Shown: positions 50,865 to 60,744, counted from the first letter of the stretch. The stretch is 64,000 nt of DNA from Sphingobium naphthae (GCF_020782235.1 NZ_JAJGNO010000012.1:1-64000); one strand, 5' to 3'. A program made the numbers and translations. Notes: generated from the letters alone by a model not told the origin.

Positions 50865-51677
50865 TCAGGCCGGAATGCCGAGCGGCGCATAGATCAGGCA
50901 GTCATGATCGTCGCAGAACCGCCGGATCTGGCGGCAATTCATATAGGCCTCTTCATCGGTCAGATATTCGTCGGCCATATGCACGAAGGCGATATCGGCT
51001 TGGCCCGTGGATACGGCCGTATAGGTGCTGCCCAGAACCAGTTCACCGCCAAGGGCAGCCGGCAGCGGCGACGTGGCGGTGGCGGCAGGGACGACGCCCA
51101 CGATTTCCGCAGAGATGGCGCCGGCCGCGTTCCTGCGTACCATGCAGATGACGAAGGGGTCGGCGGAAAAGTCGACGTCCAGAGTGCTGGCCACAGAGTT
51201 GGTGACCGTGGCCGGGTTGCCGCTATAGACCGTGCATTGACCGGTCAGGCGCCATTTGTTGTCATTGGCCGCGCCCACATTGTTCAGCAACATGGTCTGG
51301 CCGGTGATCGACGCGCCGATGGTCGGGTTGTCGATCCAGGACGACGCCAGGTTGCCGATCAGGGGGATGTTCGACACGTCCGGACGAACACCCCGACAGG
51401 CCACGAACCACGAAAACTCTGGCGTCGCCTCTACCCCGGTCCACAGCGATTTCGCCGTCGTCGGAAATCCGGAGGTCGTGCGGGCATAGTGTTCGAACAG
51501 CTCCGGCGCCTGACCCCGGATCCGCATCGGGTTGGTCGGATCAGCCATGTTCCGCGTGATCCGGGACATCGCCGACCCGAAGATGGCGGTGAGCCGCGCG
51601 CCGCGCGGGGCATCCATTTCGAAATTGCCCACGGCCCAATAGTCGCCGTCCGCAACGTTCAAGGTCATGCCTGCCAT
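50865..51677 (-). CDS. Phage tail-associated protein
   Basis: A 270-residue soluble protein, beta-rich in look, beginning MAGMTLNVADGDYWAVGNFEMDAPRGARLTAIFGS. It ends YLTDEEAYMNCRQIRRFCDDHDCLIY. Its start lies one base after the stop of the fibre gene, so it is likely a second fibre or fibre-associated protein. Function unknown. Confidence 0.5.
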   Translation of the reverse strand: MAGMTLNVADGDYWAVGNFEMDAPRGARLTAIFGSAMSRITRNMADPTNPMRIRGQAPELFEHYARTTSGFPTTAKSLWTGVEATPEFSWFVACRGVRPDVSNIPLIGNLASSWIDNPTIGASITGQTMLLNNVGAANDNKWRLTGQCTVYSGNPATVTNSVASTLDVDFSADPFVICMVRRNAAGAISAEIVGVVPAATATSPLPAALGGELVLGSTYTAVSTGQADIAFVHMADEYLTDEEAYMNCRQIRRFCDDHDCLIYAPLGIPA

Positions 51678-51678
51678 G

Positions 51679-54435
51679 TCAGATTTCCTCCGCAATGAGT
51701 GAGAAGGCCGCACACCAGGTGTGCAGCGGATAGGGCTTGTCGATCAGTTCGGGCACGGCCGCCGACGGATGCTGGCCGGCGTCAGGGATGACGGTATAGC
51801 GCTCCGCCGACACCGCGCGGGATCGCGACATGATCCCCAGATAGCCGTTCGATGCGAGCTTGGTGCCGCCCAGGATGACCGGCGCTTCGCGCGGCGTGCG
51901 CGACAGCGTGGCGGCGATGGTCATGGCGCCGACGAAGCGCACGTCGGTCAGATCGATCACACCGACACTATCACGAGCGGACAGGCCGAGGTTCGTGAGC
52001 GACACCGCAGAGAAGCCCTCATAGGGCGTGCCCGCCTCCAGCGGACCCGACCCGATGAGGTCCAGGATGACTTCGTTGCTGGTCGCGCTCCACGTCGCCG
52101 ATCGCGCACGCACGATGGCGGGCCTGCGCCCGCGCAGCAGCACGTCGCCCCAGCAGATCGCATGATACTGGCCACGCCAGCGCTGCCCGTTATTGTCGGG
52201 GTGGCCTGAGGGGACATTGACCACCGGATAGTCGGGCTGGGCCCAGAAGAAGCCTGGAACGTCGGTGCACAGGCGCAGCTGCGCATTGGCTACATGAAGA
52301 TCCGTCGCGTCCGTAACGAACGGCCCGGTTGCCTGGCAAATGAACCAAGCAGGAGGGAATTTCTGGTCCGGAATGCGCAGCGCAATATCGCCGTTGAGTT
52401 GGCCGCGCAGCTGCTGAACACCGCCCGCGTAAAGGGCGACACTGTTATGCGCGCCGCTGGCGCCAGCCGCATAATCGGCCTGCCCATGGCTGAAATCGAC
52501 CAGCAGAACGCGGAACTTCTTACCCGCGAAATTGGGGTGCGCGATCACCTGATCCATGCCGCTCAGGATGCGGTTATAATATTCAGGATCGGCGCCCTTC
52601 AGCAGCGCGGCCAACGGCTGTCCGCCCACACCGCACTGCAGGACCACGAATGGCATGTCGGGCGCCTCGCTGACGCCGAAGTGGGCAAGGCACTGCTGCC
52701 GGAACCAATAGGCGGCCGAGATCATGTGACCTTCGGCCGGAACGCTGGTGTCCGGCCCGATGGCTTCCAGCTGTTCGTTCGTCTGCTTGACGCCGTTGAT
52801 GTGCGCGACCGCGGCGAGAGGCTTGATGTCGCCGGACGTCAGCGGATCATAGGTTGTCGTCGTCTGCCCGGCCGGGCGATTGGCGTCGCCCAGCATGTAG
52901 ACATACATGTCGGAATAGTCGGGCTTGCCCGTGGTGAGCGACGGATAGGCCGCGCTGCCCCGGTCGAAGCTCTGCCCATAGCCGATCAGCAGATAAACGG
53001 TGTCGCGTTCCAGCGGCTGCACCATCGGCAGTATCTCGTCGCGTCCCGCCATCGACCAGGCGACGTTGATCGCGTCGCGCGCCGCATAGTCGTTGAACGT
53101 GCCGCCACTGTTGCCGCTCTCGGGCAGCTGGTCGATGAATGCCAGTTCGCGCCAGGCGCCATAGGCATCCCGCACGATGAAGCGGTCGCCCGACGACTCT
53201 CCCATGTAGATGCCGTCGAACTGGAACCCGCCGGCCGTGCGCAGGGCGCGCCCCTGCGGCCCGCCATGCATGTCGATCAGGGTAGCGCCGTAATAGTCGC
53301 GCACCGAAAAGGGCGTCCTGCCCGTATCATAGACCGCGCCGCTCCCCATCTTGACGCCACGGGCCCGCACATAGGTGCCATCCAGGTCGGTATCGCCATC
53401 CTGCGATGTGATGAAGGCCCACCCGATCTGCATACCCGGCGCGCGGGGGTAACGGCGATCAGGGCCGCCGCTCATGTCGAACATGTTGGCGCCATAGGCA
53501 TCGCCAAAGCCGGTCGGCCGCGTCGTCGATATGACGATATTCTCGACCAGCGGGCTGACCAGGTCGTCGCTGGTGAAGCCGTCGATATAGACCGCTTCGC
53601 CGGCCACCTTTCGGTAGATGGCGATCGCCTTGCCATTCACCTTCAGCACGCGGAACACCTGGTTCTCGCTCGACGCCGCCAGCCCTTCGGTGATCGTCGA
53701 ATAGAGCGTTCCGTTGGATAGGGCGGCGTCACGAGCAACTTCAGCCGCCTGCTTGGCCGCCTCGGCGGCAGCGCGGGCGGCATTGGCGTTGCCCGCCTGC
53801 TCGGACGCCACACCAGCGAAGCCGACGGACATGTCGGCAAATTCGGTGGCCCGATCGGCCTGCGCTTGCGCCTCCTCTGCGAATGGTGCACCGCCTTCGC
53901 CGCCCCACTCCCGGATCTTGTCGCGCATCAGCGCCGGGTCGGCCTCTGGGATTTCGCCCAGGTCCTTCAGCCGCTGCTCGACACCCGGCCCAGCGGCTCC
54001 GCGCTCGCTGACGCGGACAGTTGCGCCTTCCGCCACCAGCTCAGCCACCGGAAGGTCGATCCAACGCGGCGGCGCATCGTGCGGCAGCGCTGTGCTGGGC
54101 TGGGTTGCGATCCGACCGGTCCATCGGGTGGTTGACCCGCCCGCCGTCGTCTCGATGACGTCGTAGACGATCGCATATTCCCGTCCTGCCTCAAAGATCG
54201 CGGTCGCCTGCTGCGCCGTGATCGGAGCTGTGACGTAGAATCCGTCCGCCGACAGTGTCATCGGGATCGGCTCGAAAATCGTCTGGGTCAGGATTTCCCG
54301 CCGGACAGCGAAGATGAAGCTTCGCCCTGACAGTGACTGCGGGTTGCCGGCGGCGTCGAAGAAGGGAAAGTGGACCGGGCGCGCATCACCGGCATAGATC
54401 ATCAGCGCCCCGGATACGGTGCGGAACATCGTCAT
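51679..54435 (-). CDS. Tail fibre/tailspike with SGNH-esterase-like domain
   Basis: A 918-residue protein. The N-terminal 110 residues look like a baseplate-binding Ig-like domain (SGALMIYAGDARPVHFPFFDAAG). An Ala-rich coiled coil follows (about 195-245, AARAAAEAAKQAAEVARDAAL). A repeated FSVRDYYGATLIDMHGG / FIVRDAYGAW part comes next. From about residue 480 there is an SGNH/sialate-esterase-like domain: LLIGYGQSFDRG holds the Ser block, QCGVGGQPLAALL a later block, and SGHPDNNGQRW a possible catalytic His. Such domains remove acetyl groups from surface sugars. The ATG at 54435 (MTMFRTVSG) was preferred to the long open frame. Confidence 0.72.
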   Translation of the reverse strand: MTMFRTVSGALMIYAGDARPVHFPFFDAAGNPQSLSGRSFIFAVRREILTQTIFEPIPMTLSADGFYVTAPITAQQATAIFEAGREYAIVYDVIETTAGGSTTRWTGRIATQPSTALPHDAPPRWIDLPVAELVAEGATVRVSERGAAGPGVEQRLKDLGEIPEADPALMRDKIREWGGEGGAPFAEEAQAQADRATEFADMSVGFAGVASEQAGNANAARAAAEAAKQAAEVARDAALSNGTLYSTITEGLAASSENQVFRVLKVNGKAIAIYRKVAGEAVYIDGFTSDDLVSPLVENIVISTTRPTGFGDAYGANMFDMSGGPDRRYPRAPGMQIGWAFITSQDGDTDLDGTYVRARGVKMGSGAVYDTGRTPFSVRDYYGATLIDMHGGPQGRALRTAGGFQFDGIYMGESSGDRFIVRDAYGAWRELAFIDQLPESGNSGGTFNDYAARDAINVAWSMAGRDEILPMVQPLERDTVYLLIGYGQSFDRGSAAYPSLTTGKPDYSDMYVYMLGDANRPAGQTTTTYDPLTSGDIKPLAAVAHINGVKQTNEQLEAIGPDTSVPAEGHMISAAYWFRQQCLAHFGVSEAPDMPFVVLQCGVGGQPLAALLKGADPEYYNRILSGMDQVIAHPNFAGKKFRVLLVDFSHGQADYAAGASGAHNSVALYAGGVQQLRGQLNGDIALRIPDQKFPPAWFICQATGPFVTDATDLHVANAQLRLCTDVPGFFWAQPDYPVVNVPSGHPDNNGQRWRGQYHAICWGDVLLRGRRPAIVRARSATWSATSNEVILDLIGSGPLEAGTPYEGFSAVSLTNLGLSARDSVGVIDLTDVRFVGAMTIAATLSRTPREAPVILGGTKLASNGYLGIMSRSRAVSAERYTVIPDAGQHPSAAVPELIDKPYPLHTWCAAFSLIAEEI

Positions 54436-54463
54436 TGCTGCTGTTTTCCCTGAAGTGGAGGCG

Positions 54464-54898
54464 TCAGTCCCCGCGCCACCAGAGGTTGGTGGCTTCGTGA
54501 TATTCCCATGCGGTATGGGCATTGGCCCCCGCGCTGCTGTAGCCGCCCAGGATGGCTCCCGACAGCGATGCGAGCGTGATTGCGCTCGCCGCATCCCGCC
54601 AACGAATGGCGAGCTTCTGTCCGTCCGTGGGAAGGGTCGGAAAATTGACGGTCAGGCCGCTGATCGAGCCGCTAAAGTTCAGATAGGCGATGATCGTCTT
54701 TGCATTGCTGTTCGCGATGTTGACCGTTCCTGAGGATGCGGGCGCGAAGGTCTGCCGGTCGACCGATTGATCATTAGCGAAGGCAGCGATCGCCGACAGC
54801 AGGAAGTGAACATCGTTGCTGCCCTGCGCCCCGATCATGCGGTCGGTGCCGCTCAATGTTCCTGCCGCCGGCGCGGTGGATGCCTTAAGGTCCGTCAT
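54464..54898 (-). CDS. Phage tail accessory protein
   Basis: A 144-residue protein that begins MTDLKASTAPAAGTLSGTDRMIG and ends HTAWEYHEATNLWWRGD. The Ser/Thr/Ala-rich beta pattern and its place between tip and fibre genes suggest a fibre-shaft or trimer cap piece. No family recognised. Its start lies two bases from the tip-protein stop. Confidence 0.5.
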   Translation of the reverse strand: MTDLKASTAPAAGTLSGTDRMIGAQGSNDVHFLLSAIAAFANDQSVDRQTFAPASSGTVNIANSNAKTIIAYLNFSGSISGLTVNFPTLPTDGQKLAIRWRDAASAITLASLSGAILGGYSSAGANAHTAWEYHEATNLWWRGD

Positions 54899-54899
54899 G

Positions 54900-56942
54900 T
54901 CAGTTCTCCAGCAACCATTGCCCGCCGCTCTGCGTCAGCCACCTACCGCCGCTCTGCGTCGCCCATCGCCCTGCGCTGCCGCTCCCGGGCATCACGACGG
55001 GGCCCAGCACCAGGCGATCGCTGCGGACATTGCCAGCCAGGTAGGAAACACCGCCCCAATAGATGGTGCCCGCCGCCAGCCCCGTCACATCGTAGGATGT
55101 AGTCGATGGATAGCCGGAGCCTGCGCTGGTCCACGCTGCATCATCGTCCGCATCAGGCTCAGCGGAGCCTGCGGCGTAATCGAACATGATCGCGGATGCG
55201 CCATCGTCCTCGGTCGCCCCGGCAAATCGCAACGTGGGTATCTGCGTCCCGTCGCCGACCACCATCAGGGCCGAAAGGCTCCAGGCGTTGCTGTCGGGCG
55301 GGGCGGCGAAGTCGGGCGGAGGCGGCTGATTGGCGACCGACTGATCGGCCAGCAACCCCACCGTCCCATAGGCGCTAGCCGCGATTTCGCGCAGGATCCG
55401 CTTGCTCTTGCGCGTCTTGTCGAAGCTCCAGCTTTCGATGCGGAACACCTTGCGCCCGCCCCAGCGGCGCGGCGAGGTCCAGCCTATCCAGTCTCCTTCC
55501 TCCAGGCCGATGAAGCGGGGGCCCAAGGGGATCGTGCCGGTAGAAGTCAGACGGCCGAGCCGACGTTTATATTCGGCGGCATATTGCGCCTGGTTGACGC
55601 GGGTGCAGAATTGCAGGGAAAGCGTGACGTCCCGAGGCTCGCCATCGGCGCTAATGTCGGCCAAGTCGCGGCGAACCGGTGCGGCATGGTCGCCCCACTT
55701 CATGCTGGGTTCGATATACCGGCCGACGACGGTGTTGCACCATTCCTCGTCGCGCTCTCCACGCTCGCGCTCATATTCGACAGGCCCGTCAATCAGCAAA
55801 TCAGCATCGGTAATCTCGGCAACGACGCTCTGTGCGTGACCGGGTATGACCTCGACGCCACCTTCGCGCTGGACGATGATGCCTGCGCAGGCAGCGGCAA
55901 AGGCCTCCTCAGTATCGATATATTGGTCGGTGGCGTAGATCACTGCGTCGCAGCGCCAGCGGCGCTGCCCGTCCTCCGCGATCTCGTCACATAGGTTCGC
56001 CGCGGCGAACACCCGCTCGGGCGGCGCTTCGATCGCGCTCAGGCCGCGCCCGACCAACAGCATGTCGGGATCGTCGACCCGATCACAGGCATAGAAGCCC
56101 CGCTGCCAATTATAGCGACCGATCGCCAGATTGTCGGACCACTCCCATGTCGACGGCACGTTTCGGCGATGCGAGCCCGATCCGCCGGGAACAGTGCTGT
56201 CCTTGCGCGGATCATACAGATAGGCTCCCTTCACCACCGGGAGGAAGTTTGGCCGCCCCGCCGTCCAGACGGGGTTCTTGGCGTCGCTCTTGTCCGCCTT
56301 GTACGCGGCGATGAACAGCGCGATGCCGGCGCAATTGTCCGCTGCGGTCCAGCTGCGCGTGACGCCATCGCTCAGCATGGGGCAATTGGACAGAAGCTCC
56401 GCCGGCAGGGACTGATCCTGAGTGCCCGGCAGGAACCACACCTTCAACTGACCATTATAGCCCGGCACCGACACGCCGTTTCCGGCATGACTCACATATT
56501 TGTCGTTGACGAAATAGCCCGACAGCGAGTGACAGCGGTGATCGGCCACCGCCACGATCCGCATCTCCCAGTCGGTGCCATATTTGCCGCCATAGTTGAA
56601 CGCGTGCAGCAGTCCGCCGGCATGGGCACATTCGCCGATGATGGCATTACGAGGCTGCTCGCCGATCTGCAGCGTCTGGACCTGCGCCTGCCGGTTCGAC
56701 TTGACCTTCGGCGACAGCAATTTGCTGACCGCCATCGAGATTGCCGTGTTGATGACGAAGGTCACGGCGATCGCTGCGAAGCTGGTGGCTGTGACGCCGA
56801 GCACGCCAGCAACCACCGCGACGGGAATGGCCTGCGCTTCGGTAGGGATGACGGCCGTGCTCATGAGCACACTTGTCGCCATCAGCATGGCAACATGGCG
56901 AGCGACGCCCTTCACTCTCACATGCGCCCCCGTGCCGTCCAC
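54900..56942 (-). CDS. Tail tip/host-specificity protein (gpJ-like)
   Basis: A 680-residue protein. It has a hydrophobic N-terminal part (about 15-75) and then a long central part with GECAHAGGLLHAFNYGGKYGTDWEMRIVAVADHRC. A later part (IEPSMKWGDHAAPVRRDLADISADGEPRDVTLSLQFC) is like phage central tail-fibre baseplate proteins. From about 545 a fibronectin III-like segment follows (SALMVVGDGTQIPTLRFAGA). The last 22 residues have a triple WxTQSGG-like motif. Position after the K-like gene fits gpJ. The start may be one of several ATGs near 56942-56880. Confidence 0.7.
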   Translation of the reverse strand: MDGTGAHVRVKGVARHVAMLMATSVLMSTAVIPTEAQAIPVAVVAGVLGVTATSFAAIAVTFVINTAISMAVSKLLSPKVKSNRQAQVQTLQIGEQPRNAIIGECAHAGGLLHAFNYGGKYGTDWEMRIVAVADHRCHSLSGYFVNDKYVSHAGNGVSVPGYNGQLKVWFLPGTQDQSLPAELLSNCPMLSDGVTRSWTAADNCAGIALFIAAYKADKSDAKNPVWTAGRPNFLPVVKGAYLYDPRKDSTVPGGSGSHRRNVPSTWEWSDNLAIGRYNWQRGFYACDRVDDPDMLLVGRGLSAIEAPPERVFAAANLCDEIAEDGQRRWRCDAVIYATDQYIDTEEAFAAACAGIIVQREGGVEVIPGHAQSVVAEITDADLLIDGPVEYERERGERDEEWCNTVVGRYIEPSMKWGDHAAPVRRDLADISADGEPRDVTLSLQFCTRVNQAQYAAEYKRRLGRLTSTGTIPLGPRFIGLEEGDWIGWTSPRRWGGRKVFRIESWSFDKTRKSKRILREIAASAYGTVGLLADQSVANQPPPPDFAAPPDSNAWSLSALMVVGDGTQIPTLRFAGATEDDGASAIMFDYAAGSAEPDADDDAAWTSAGSGYPSTTSYDVTGLAAGTIYWGGVSYLAGNVRSDRLVLGPVVMPGSGSAGRWATQSGGRWLTQSGGQWLLEN

Positions 56943-57319
56943 GCCTTCAGCATGCGCCGGCGGGGCAGGCGCATTTGCCGGCGCGGACCGGGGCCGACCA
57001 GGCTGTCACCTTCGACGATCATCACCGCATGACCATCCGGCAACGCGACGAGCGCGGCATCGAACCGCTGCGCCATGGCGGGCTCGATCTCCGTCATGCG
57101 CGACGATATCGCGGCCTCCAACCCGCCCAGCGCGGCGATCAGCGCTTCGCCTTCGGCCTGATTGCTCCATTCCAGGCCCGCGATCGGATCATAGCCGCTA
57201 TGCGCCCGCACCACGACCGCCATCGCGCTGATGCAGTCATTGGCATCGCTGCCCCAGATGAACGGCATGGCGAACCGGCCCTCGATCGCAGCGAGGGCGG
57301 CGCCGACATCATTCTGCAT
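56918..57319 (-). CDS. DUF6950-type tail protein, NlpC/P60-like
   Basis: A 133-residue protein with PFIWGSDANDCISAMAVVV, the Cys block of NlpC/P60-like peptidases, and a later LPDGHAVMIVEG segment with His. It fits a K-like tail protein that may cut peptidoglycan during DNA entry. The family name DUF6950 is from memory. Overlaps the tip gene by 25 bases. Confidence 0.62.
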   Translation of the reverse strand: MQNDVGAALAAIEGRFAMPFIWGSDANDCISAMAVVVRAHSGYDPIAGLEWSNQAEGEALIAALGGLEAAISSRMTEIEPAMAQRFDAALVALPDGHAVMIVEGDSLVGPGPRRQMRLPRRRMLKAWTARGRM

Positions 57320-57323
57320 GATC

Positions 57324-57935
57324 TTATCCCCGTCCCGCCGAGAAGGCGCTGCCGGCCGTGCTCTTCTTTCCGCCCCAGTAAAGCGTGATCTCGCCGGCAT
57401 AGCTCACATGTTTGCAGCCGCCGTCAGTCGGGCTGACCATGCGCTGGTCGGCGTCCGTGCGGTATCGCGACCCGCGACGGCCCAGCCCATTCGCCGCGGT
57501 CTCGATCATGACCTTGATCGATGCCTCGCCCCCTGGCTGCTCACTGCGCGGCAATCGGTCGGCCGTGCCTCGGGCGAACACATGCGCATCCAGCAAAGTC
57601 TGCCCGCTGCCGTCGAAGGTGAGTTCCCAGATGACCACCGGCTTGCCGCGAACAGCCGCTGTATCGATTGCGGCGATGATATCGGGATCAACGCCCGAAA
57701 GGGTGAGCGTGATATTCTGGGCCGCACCACCAAGCATGCCGCCGGCTGTCTCCACCAGTGCTTTCGCGCCGAGCCCGATAAAATCACGTTCGACGCCGTC
57801 CGATGCTACCATCGGCAACACGCCATCGCCGCCCCAATAGAAGACCGGATCATCGCCATGGATTTCGACTGCCCCGACCGACATCGCGGCCCCGTCTGCA
57901 TAGGCATCCAAAGCCGCCTCGCTATAAGCCTTCAT
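57324..57935 (-). CDS. Baseplate/minor tail protein (L-like position)
   Basis: A 203-residue protein, start MKAYSEAALDAYADGAAMSVGAVEI at 57935. FYWGGDGVLPMVASDGVERDFIGLG is in the first third, with VWELTFDGSGQTLLDAHVFARGTAD later. The place between the 228-residue tail protein and the K-like gene matches lambda L or the baseplate hub. Function inferred from order only. Confidence 0.6.
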   Translation of the reverse strand: MKAYSEAALDAYADGAAMSVGAVEIHGDDPVFYWGGDGVLPMVASDGVERDFIGLGAKALVETAGGMLGGAAQNITLTLSGVDPDIIAAIDTAAVRGKPVVIWELTFDGSGQTLLDAHVFARGTADRLPRSEQPGGEASIKVMIETAANGLGRRGSRYRTDADQRMVSPTDGGCKHVSYAGEITLYWGGKKSTAGSAFSAGRG

Positions 57936-58618
57936 GGCACCATCACCTGCATGCCTGTGATTGTTCCACCCTGGATGCGACCCATCCGGTCCATCCCGCC
58001 CAGTTCCGTCTTGTCTGCCAGCAGCTTCATCAGGCACAGCGGATTATCGAAATGCGCGGTCGCGCCGCTCGGCACCACGCGAAGGTCTACTGCGGGCTCC
58101 ACCGAAATGGTCAGGCTTCCCGCGCTGTTGCCCGTCGCATCCTCCATGGCACGTACGGTCGCGCGCCGGCTGCCCGACGACCAGCGGAACCCGACATAGT
58201 CGCCCCGCTTCACAGCGAAGCTTGCTGGCAGGCCACCCAGCGTCAGCACTGCAGTTCCCTCCGCGTCGATCTCCTGCGACCAGCTGCCGGCGGCGCCGTC
58301 GAACGCGCCGCCGCCCGCGCGGCTCAGGCCCGCAAAACCCGCCCCATAGGCGCGTGGGAAACGCCGCGCGACATCCGCGCCCAGGAACAGCTTCTGCTGG
58401 CCCCTCAGCGACGTGACCCATGCGCGCCACTCGTCGGACATCTCGACCGACATCGCCCGCGAAAGGGGCCAGGTGCCGATCCATTTCGCGGGCGACCCCG
58501 CGATGCCGCCGACCCGACCGCTATCCTCTGGCGCCGCATAGTCGAACCGCTGCAACTCGAATTGATGGCCTGCGCCGAAGCCGGTCAGGGGCATCTGTCG
58601 CGGAAAGAGGATCGCCAT
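57932..58618 (-). CDS. Minor tail/distal tail protein (M-like position)
   Basis: A 228-residue protein beginning MAILFPRQMPLTGFGAGHQFELQRFDYA. It contains MSVEMSDEWRAWVTSLRGQQKLFLGADV and ends IQGGTITGMQVMVP. It comes right after the tape measure gene (start and stop share one base), the slot of distal-tail/M proteins. Overlaps the next gene by four bases. Confidence 0.6.
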   Translation of the reverse strand: MAILFPRQMPLTGFGAGHQFELQRFDYAAPEDSGRVGGIAGSPAKWIGTWPLSRAMSVEMSDEWRAWVTSLRGQQKLFLGADVARRFPRAYGAGFAGLSRAGGGAFDGAAGSWSQEIDAEGTAVLTLGGLPASFAVKRGDYVGFRWSSGSRRATVRAMEDATGNSAGSLTISVEPAVDLRVVPSGATAHFDNPLCLMKLLADKTELGGMDRMGRIQGGTITGMQVMVP

Positions 58619-60699
58619 CAGTAATTGGCTCGCAGGATCAGCCGCTCCTGCGCCTCGTTGACGGTCGACACGATCGTTCCCGGCAGCTCGGATCGAAGCT
58701 GCTGCAATTGATCCTCAACCCGCCCCAAGGCGGCCGGATCGGCGCCGGTGGCGTCGATCGAGATATAGACCGGCGGCGCCGTGACCGATGTGCCGCCCAT
58801 GGCGCGGCGCGTGTCACTTGCCGTCATCACTCTGGCGCCGCGCGGCATCTGAACGATCTCCGGCCCATTCTCGCCGACCAGCATCGCGCCGGCGGGTGTA
58901 TATTCATGCCCGATCGCGCTGGCCCCCTTGAACAGCGATCCCAGCAGATCGCCGACGCCGCCGACAGTGGGCAGGTCGCTGCCGAACAGGGCATTTTTCA
59001 GCGGATTGATCGCCGCGAGCTTCCACATCTCCATCGCCAAGTCGCGAAGCACCGCCTTGCCCATGTCCCCGAAATCCTGCCAGCCGGTCGGATCGAGCAC
59101 GGTATCGATGAAGTTTTCGCCGTAGCGCTGCAGTTCCTGCCAGTCGCGGCCATAATCCTCCAGCAGCCGGTTCATCTCGATCTGGGCGCCCTGCGCCTTG
59201 ACCAGTTCATCCACCTGCTCGGCCGTCAAAGATGGGTAGCGGCTGATCAGGTCCAGCCGATATTTCTCCAGCTCCAGCGTGTCTGCTGTGACGTCGCGGC
59301 TCTGGCCGCGGATCTGCCATTCCAGGTTCAGCAGGGCCGTGCCGGCGGCTGTGTCGGTCCGGATCTGCGCAATCAGCTTCTGATTTTCCGCTAGCTGCGC
59401 GCCTTCCTTTTCCAGCGCATCGCGTGCCGCGCCGCCGATGTCCTGTTCATTGAGCCAGCGGTTATTTTCCGTGGTGACGCGGAGCGCGCGCTGCTCCTCT
59501 TCCCGCGCTATCCGTTCGGCATTTCTCTGCCGCTCCCTCTCGGCCTTGCGAGCGGCGCTTTCCGCCGATCGCGCCGCTGCAGCCGACGCTTTGTCCTGCC
59601 GCCCCAGGGTGTCCAGCTTGATCCGGTTGTCCCAGGCCATCTGCGCGCCAGCCACGGTCGCCTCGGCATTGCCAAGTTCGTTCGCCAGTCCCGCTCGTTG
59701 CTGTTCCAGCTGGCGGCGCCGCTGCATCGCGGCGCGCGTTCCGGTGCTGGCGGCAATCTCCTGGTCCAGCGTTCTCATCTGGCCGCGCAGCTGCTCGACC
59801 CGCACCTTGCCCAGCCCTAGCGTATCGGCGGTGACGGCACCCTGCGCCGCGCTCAGCCGCCGCAGGGCATCGGTGTAGCGATCGATCTTCGGAACCGCTT
59901 TGGCGGCATCATCGCCACTGTTGAGGAATTGAGCGCCAAGGATGGCGAGCACGCTGGTTGCGGCCATGACGCCGGCCCCCCAGGGGCCAGCCAGAAAGCC
60001 CAGAAAGCCGCCGGCACTGCCGCGCATGAGCGCGATGGCCGACACCACTTGTGGCCCCTGCATGGCAAGGCCGGTCAGCACGCCCTTCATCACATCGCCG
60101 CTGCCTGCGGCCATGGCCATCTGAACACCCAGATCCTGCACCTGAAACCCCAGCTGCTGCATGCCCGCGCGATACTGACCCGCGGAAACGTTACCGCCGC
60201 GATGAGCCTGCTCGACGATATCGAGCGCCGCCTTCAGTCTCAGCTCCTCCTGCGCCAGCAGGTCTGCCGACAAAGCGCCTGCCGCATGGGCCTGCCGCGC
60301 CTCGTTGACCGCGACGGTATAGCGCTGCTGGGCCGCCCAGAGCGGGTCGAGCTGCGCGCGAATACGCGCCGCTACCGCTTCATAGCGCTCCTGCTCCGCG
60401 ATCAGTTCGCGAAAGGCGAGCGCGGAAGCTCGTGCCGATCCTTCGTCCAGGCTGGCCCCCGTGCCGACGGCCATGTTGATCCGCGCCTGCATGCCCGTTT
60501 GCGGCGAAATTGCTGCGATCTTGTCGGCTGCCGCCGCCTGCCGGCGCATCGCCGACTCGATATCCTGCGATGCGCGATCGAAGGCGCGAGCGGCGCGAGT
60601 GGCGGCAGCATCCCCGGCTTCACCGACGCGCTTGAAGTCGTTGACGACGGCTTCCTTGCCCTCCGTCCCAAGACGGATGGCCACCTTGACTTGTGTCAT
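58618..60699 (-). CDS. Phage tape measure protein
   Basis: A 693-residue protein that sets tail length and helps DNA pass. The first 180 residues are coiled coil with Ala/Gln/Arg repeats (RAARAFDRASQDIESAMRRQAAAADKIAA). A hydrophobic zone is at about 215-255 (GGFLGFLAGPWGAGVMAATSVLAILG), with more coiled coil at 260-470. The C-terminal region is TDTAAG...GNALFGSDLPTVGGVGDLLGSLFKGAS-like, ending in a small basic domain. Typical layout for siphovirus tape measures. Confidence 0.88.
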   Translation of the reverse strand: MTQVKVAIRLGTEGKEAVVNDFKRVGEAGDAAATRAARAFDRASQDIESAMRRQAAAADKIAAISPQTGMQARINMAVGTGASLDEGSARASALAFRELIAEQERYEAVAARIRAQLDPLWAAQQRYTVAVNEARQAHAAGALSADLLAQEELRLKAALDIVEQAHRGGNVSAGQYRAGMQQLGFQVQDLGVQMAMAAGSGDVMKGVLTGLAMQGPQVVSAIALMRGSAGGFLGFLAGPWGAGVMAATSVLAILGAQFLNSGDDAAKAVPKIDRYTDALRRLSAAQGAVTADTLGLGKVRVEQLRGQMRTLDQEIAASTGTRAAMQRRRQLEQQRAGLANELGNAEATVAGAQMAWDNRIKLDTLGRQDKASAAAARSAESAARKAERERQRNAERIAREEEQRALRVTTENNRWLNEQDIGGAARDALEKEGAQLAENQKLIAQIRTDTAAGTALLNLEWQIRGQSRDVTADTLELEKYRLDLISRYPSLTAEQVDELVKAQGAQIEMNRLLEDYGRDWQELQRYGENFIDTVLDPTGWQDFGDMGKAVLRDLAMEMWKLAAINPLKNALFGSDLPTVGGVGDLLGSLFKGASAIGHEYTPAGAMLVGENGPEIVQMPRGARVMTASDTRRAMGGTSVTAPPVYISIDATGADPAALGRVEDQLQQLRSELPGTIVSTVNEAQERLILRANY

Positions 60700-60715
60700 C
60701 GACCTACCTCAATGC

Positions 60716-60744
60716 AAAAGGGCCGCTGGTTTACTCCAGCGGCC
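60716..60744 (-). terminator. Rho-independent terminator after the moron genes
   Basis: On the minus strand GGCCGCTGG and CCAGCGGCC form a perfect nine-pair stem with a six-base loop, followed by CTTTTGC. It lies about 110 bases after the last lipoprotein stop and just before the tape measure start. It would end the lipoprotein transcript; late tail transcription must pass it by antitermination or incomplete termination. Confidence 0.85.
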
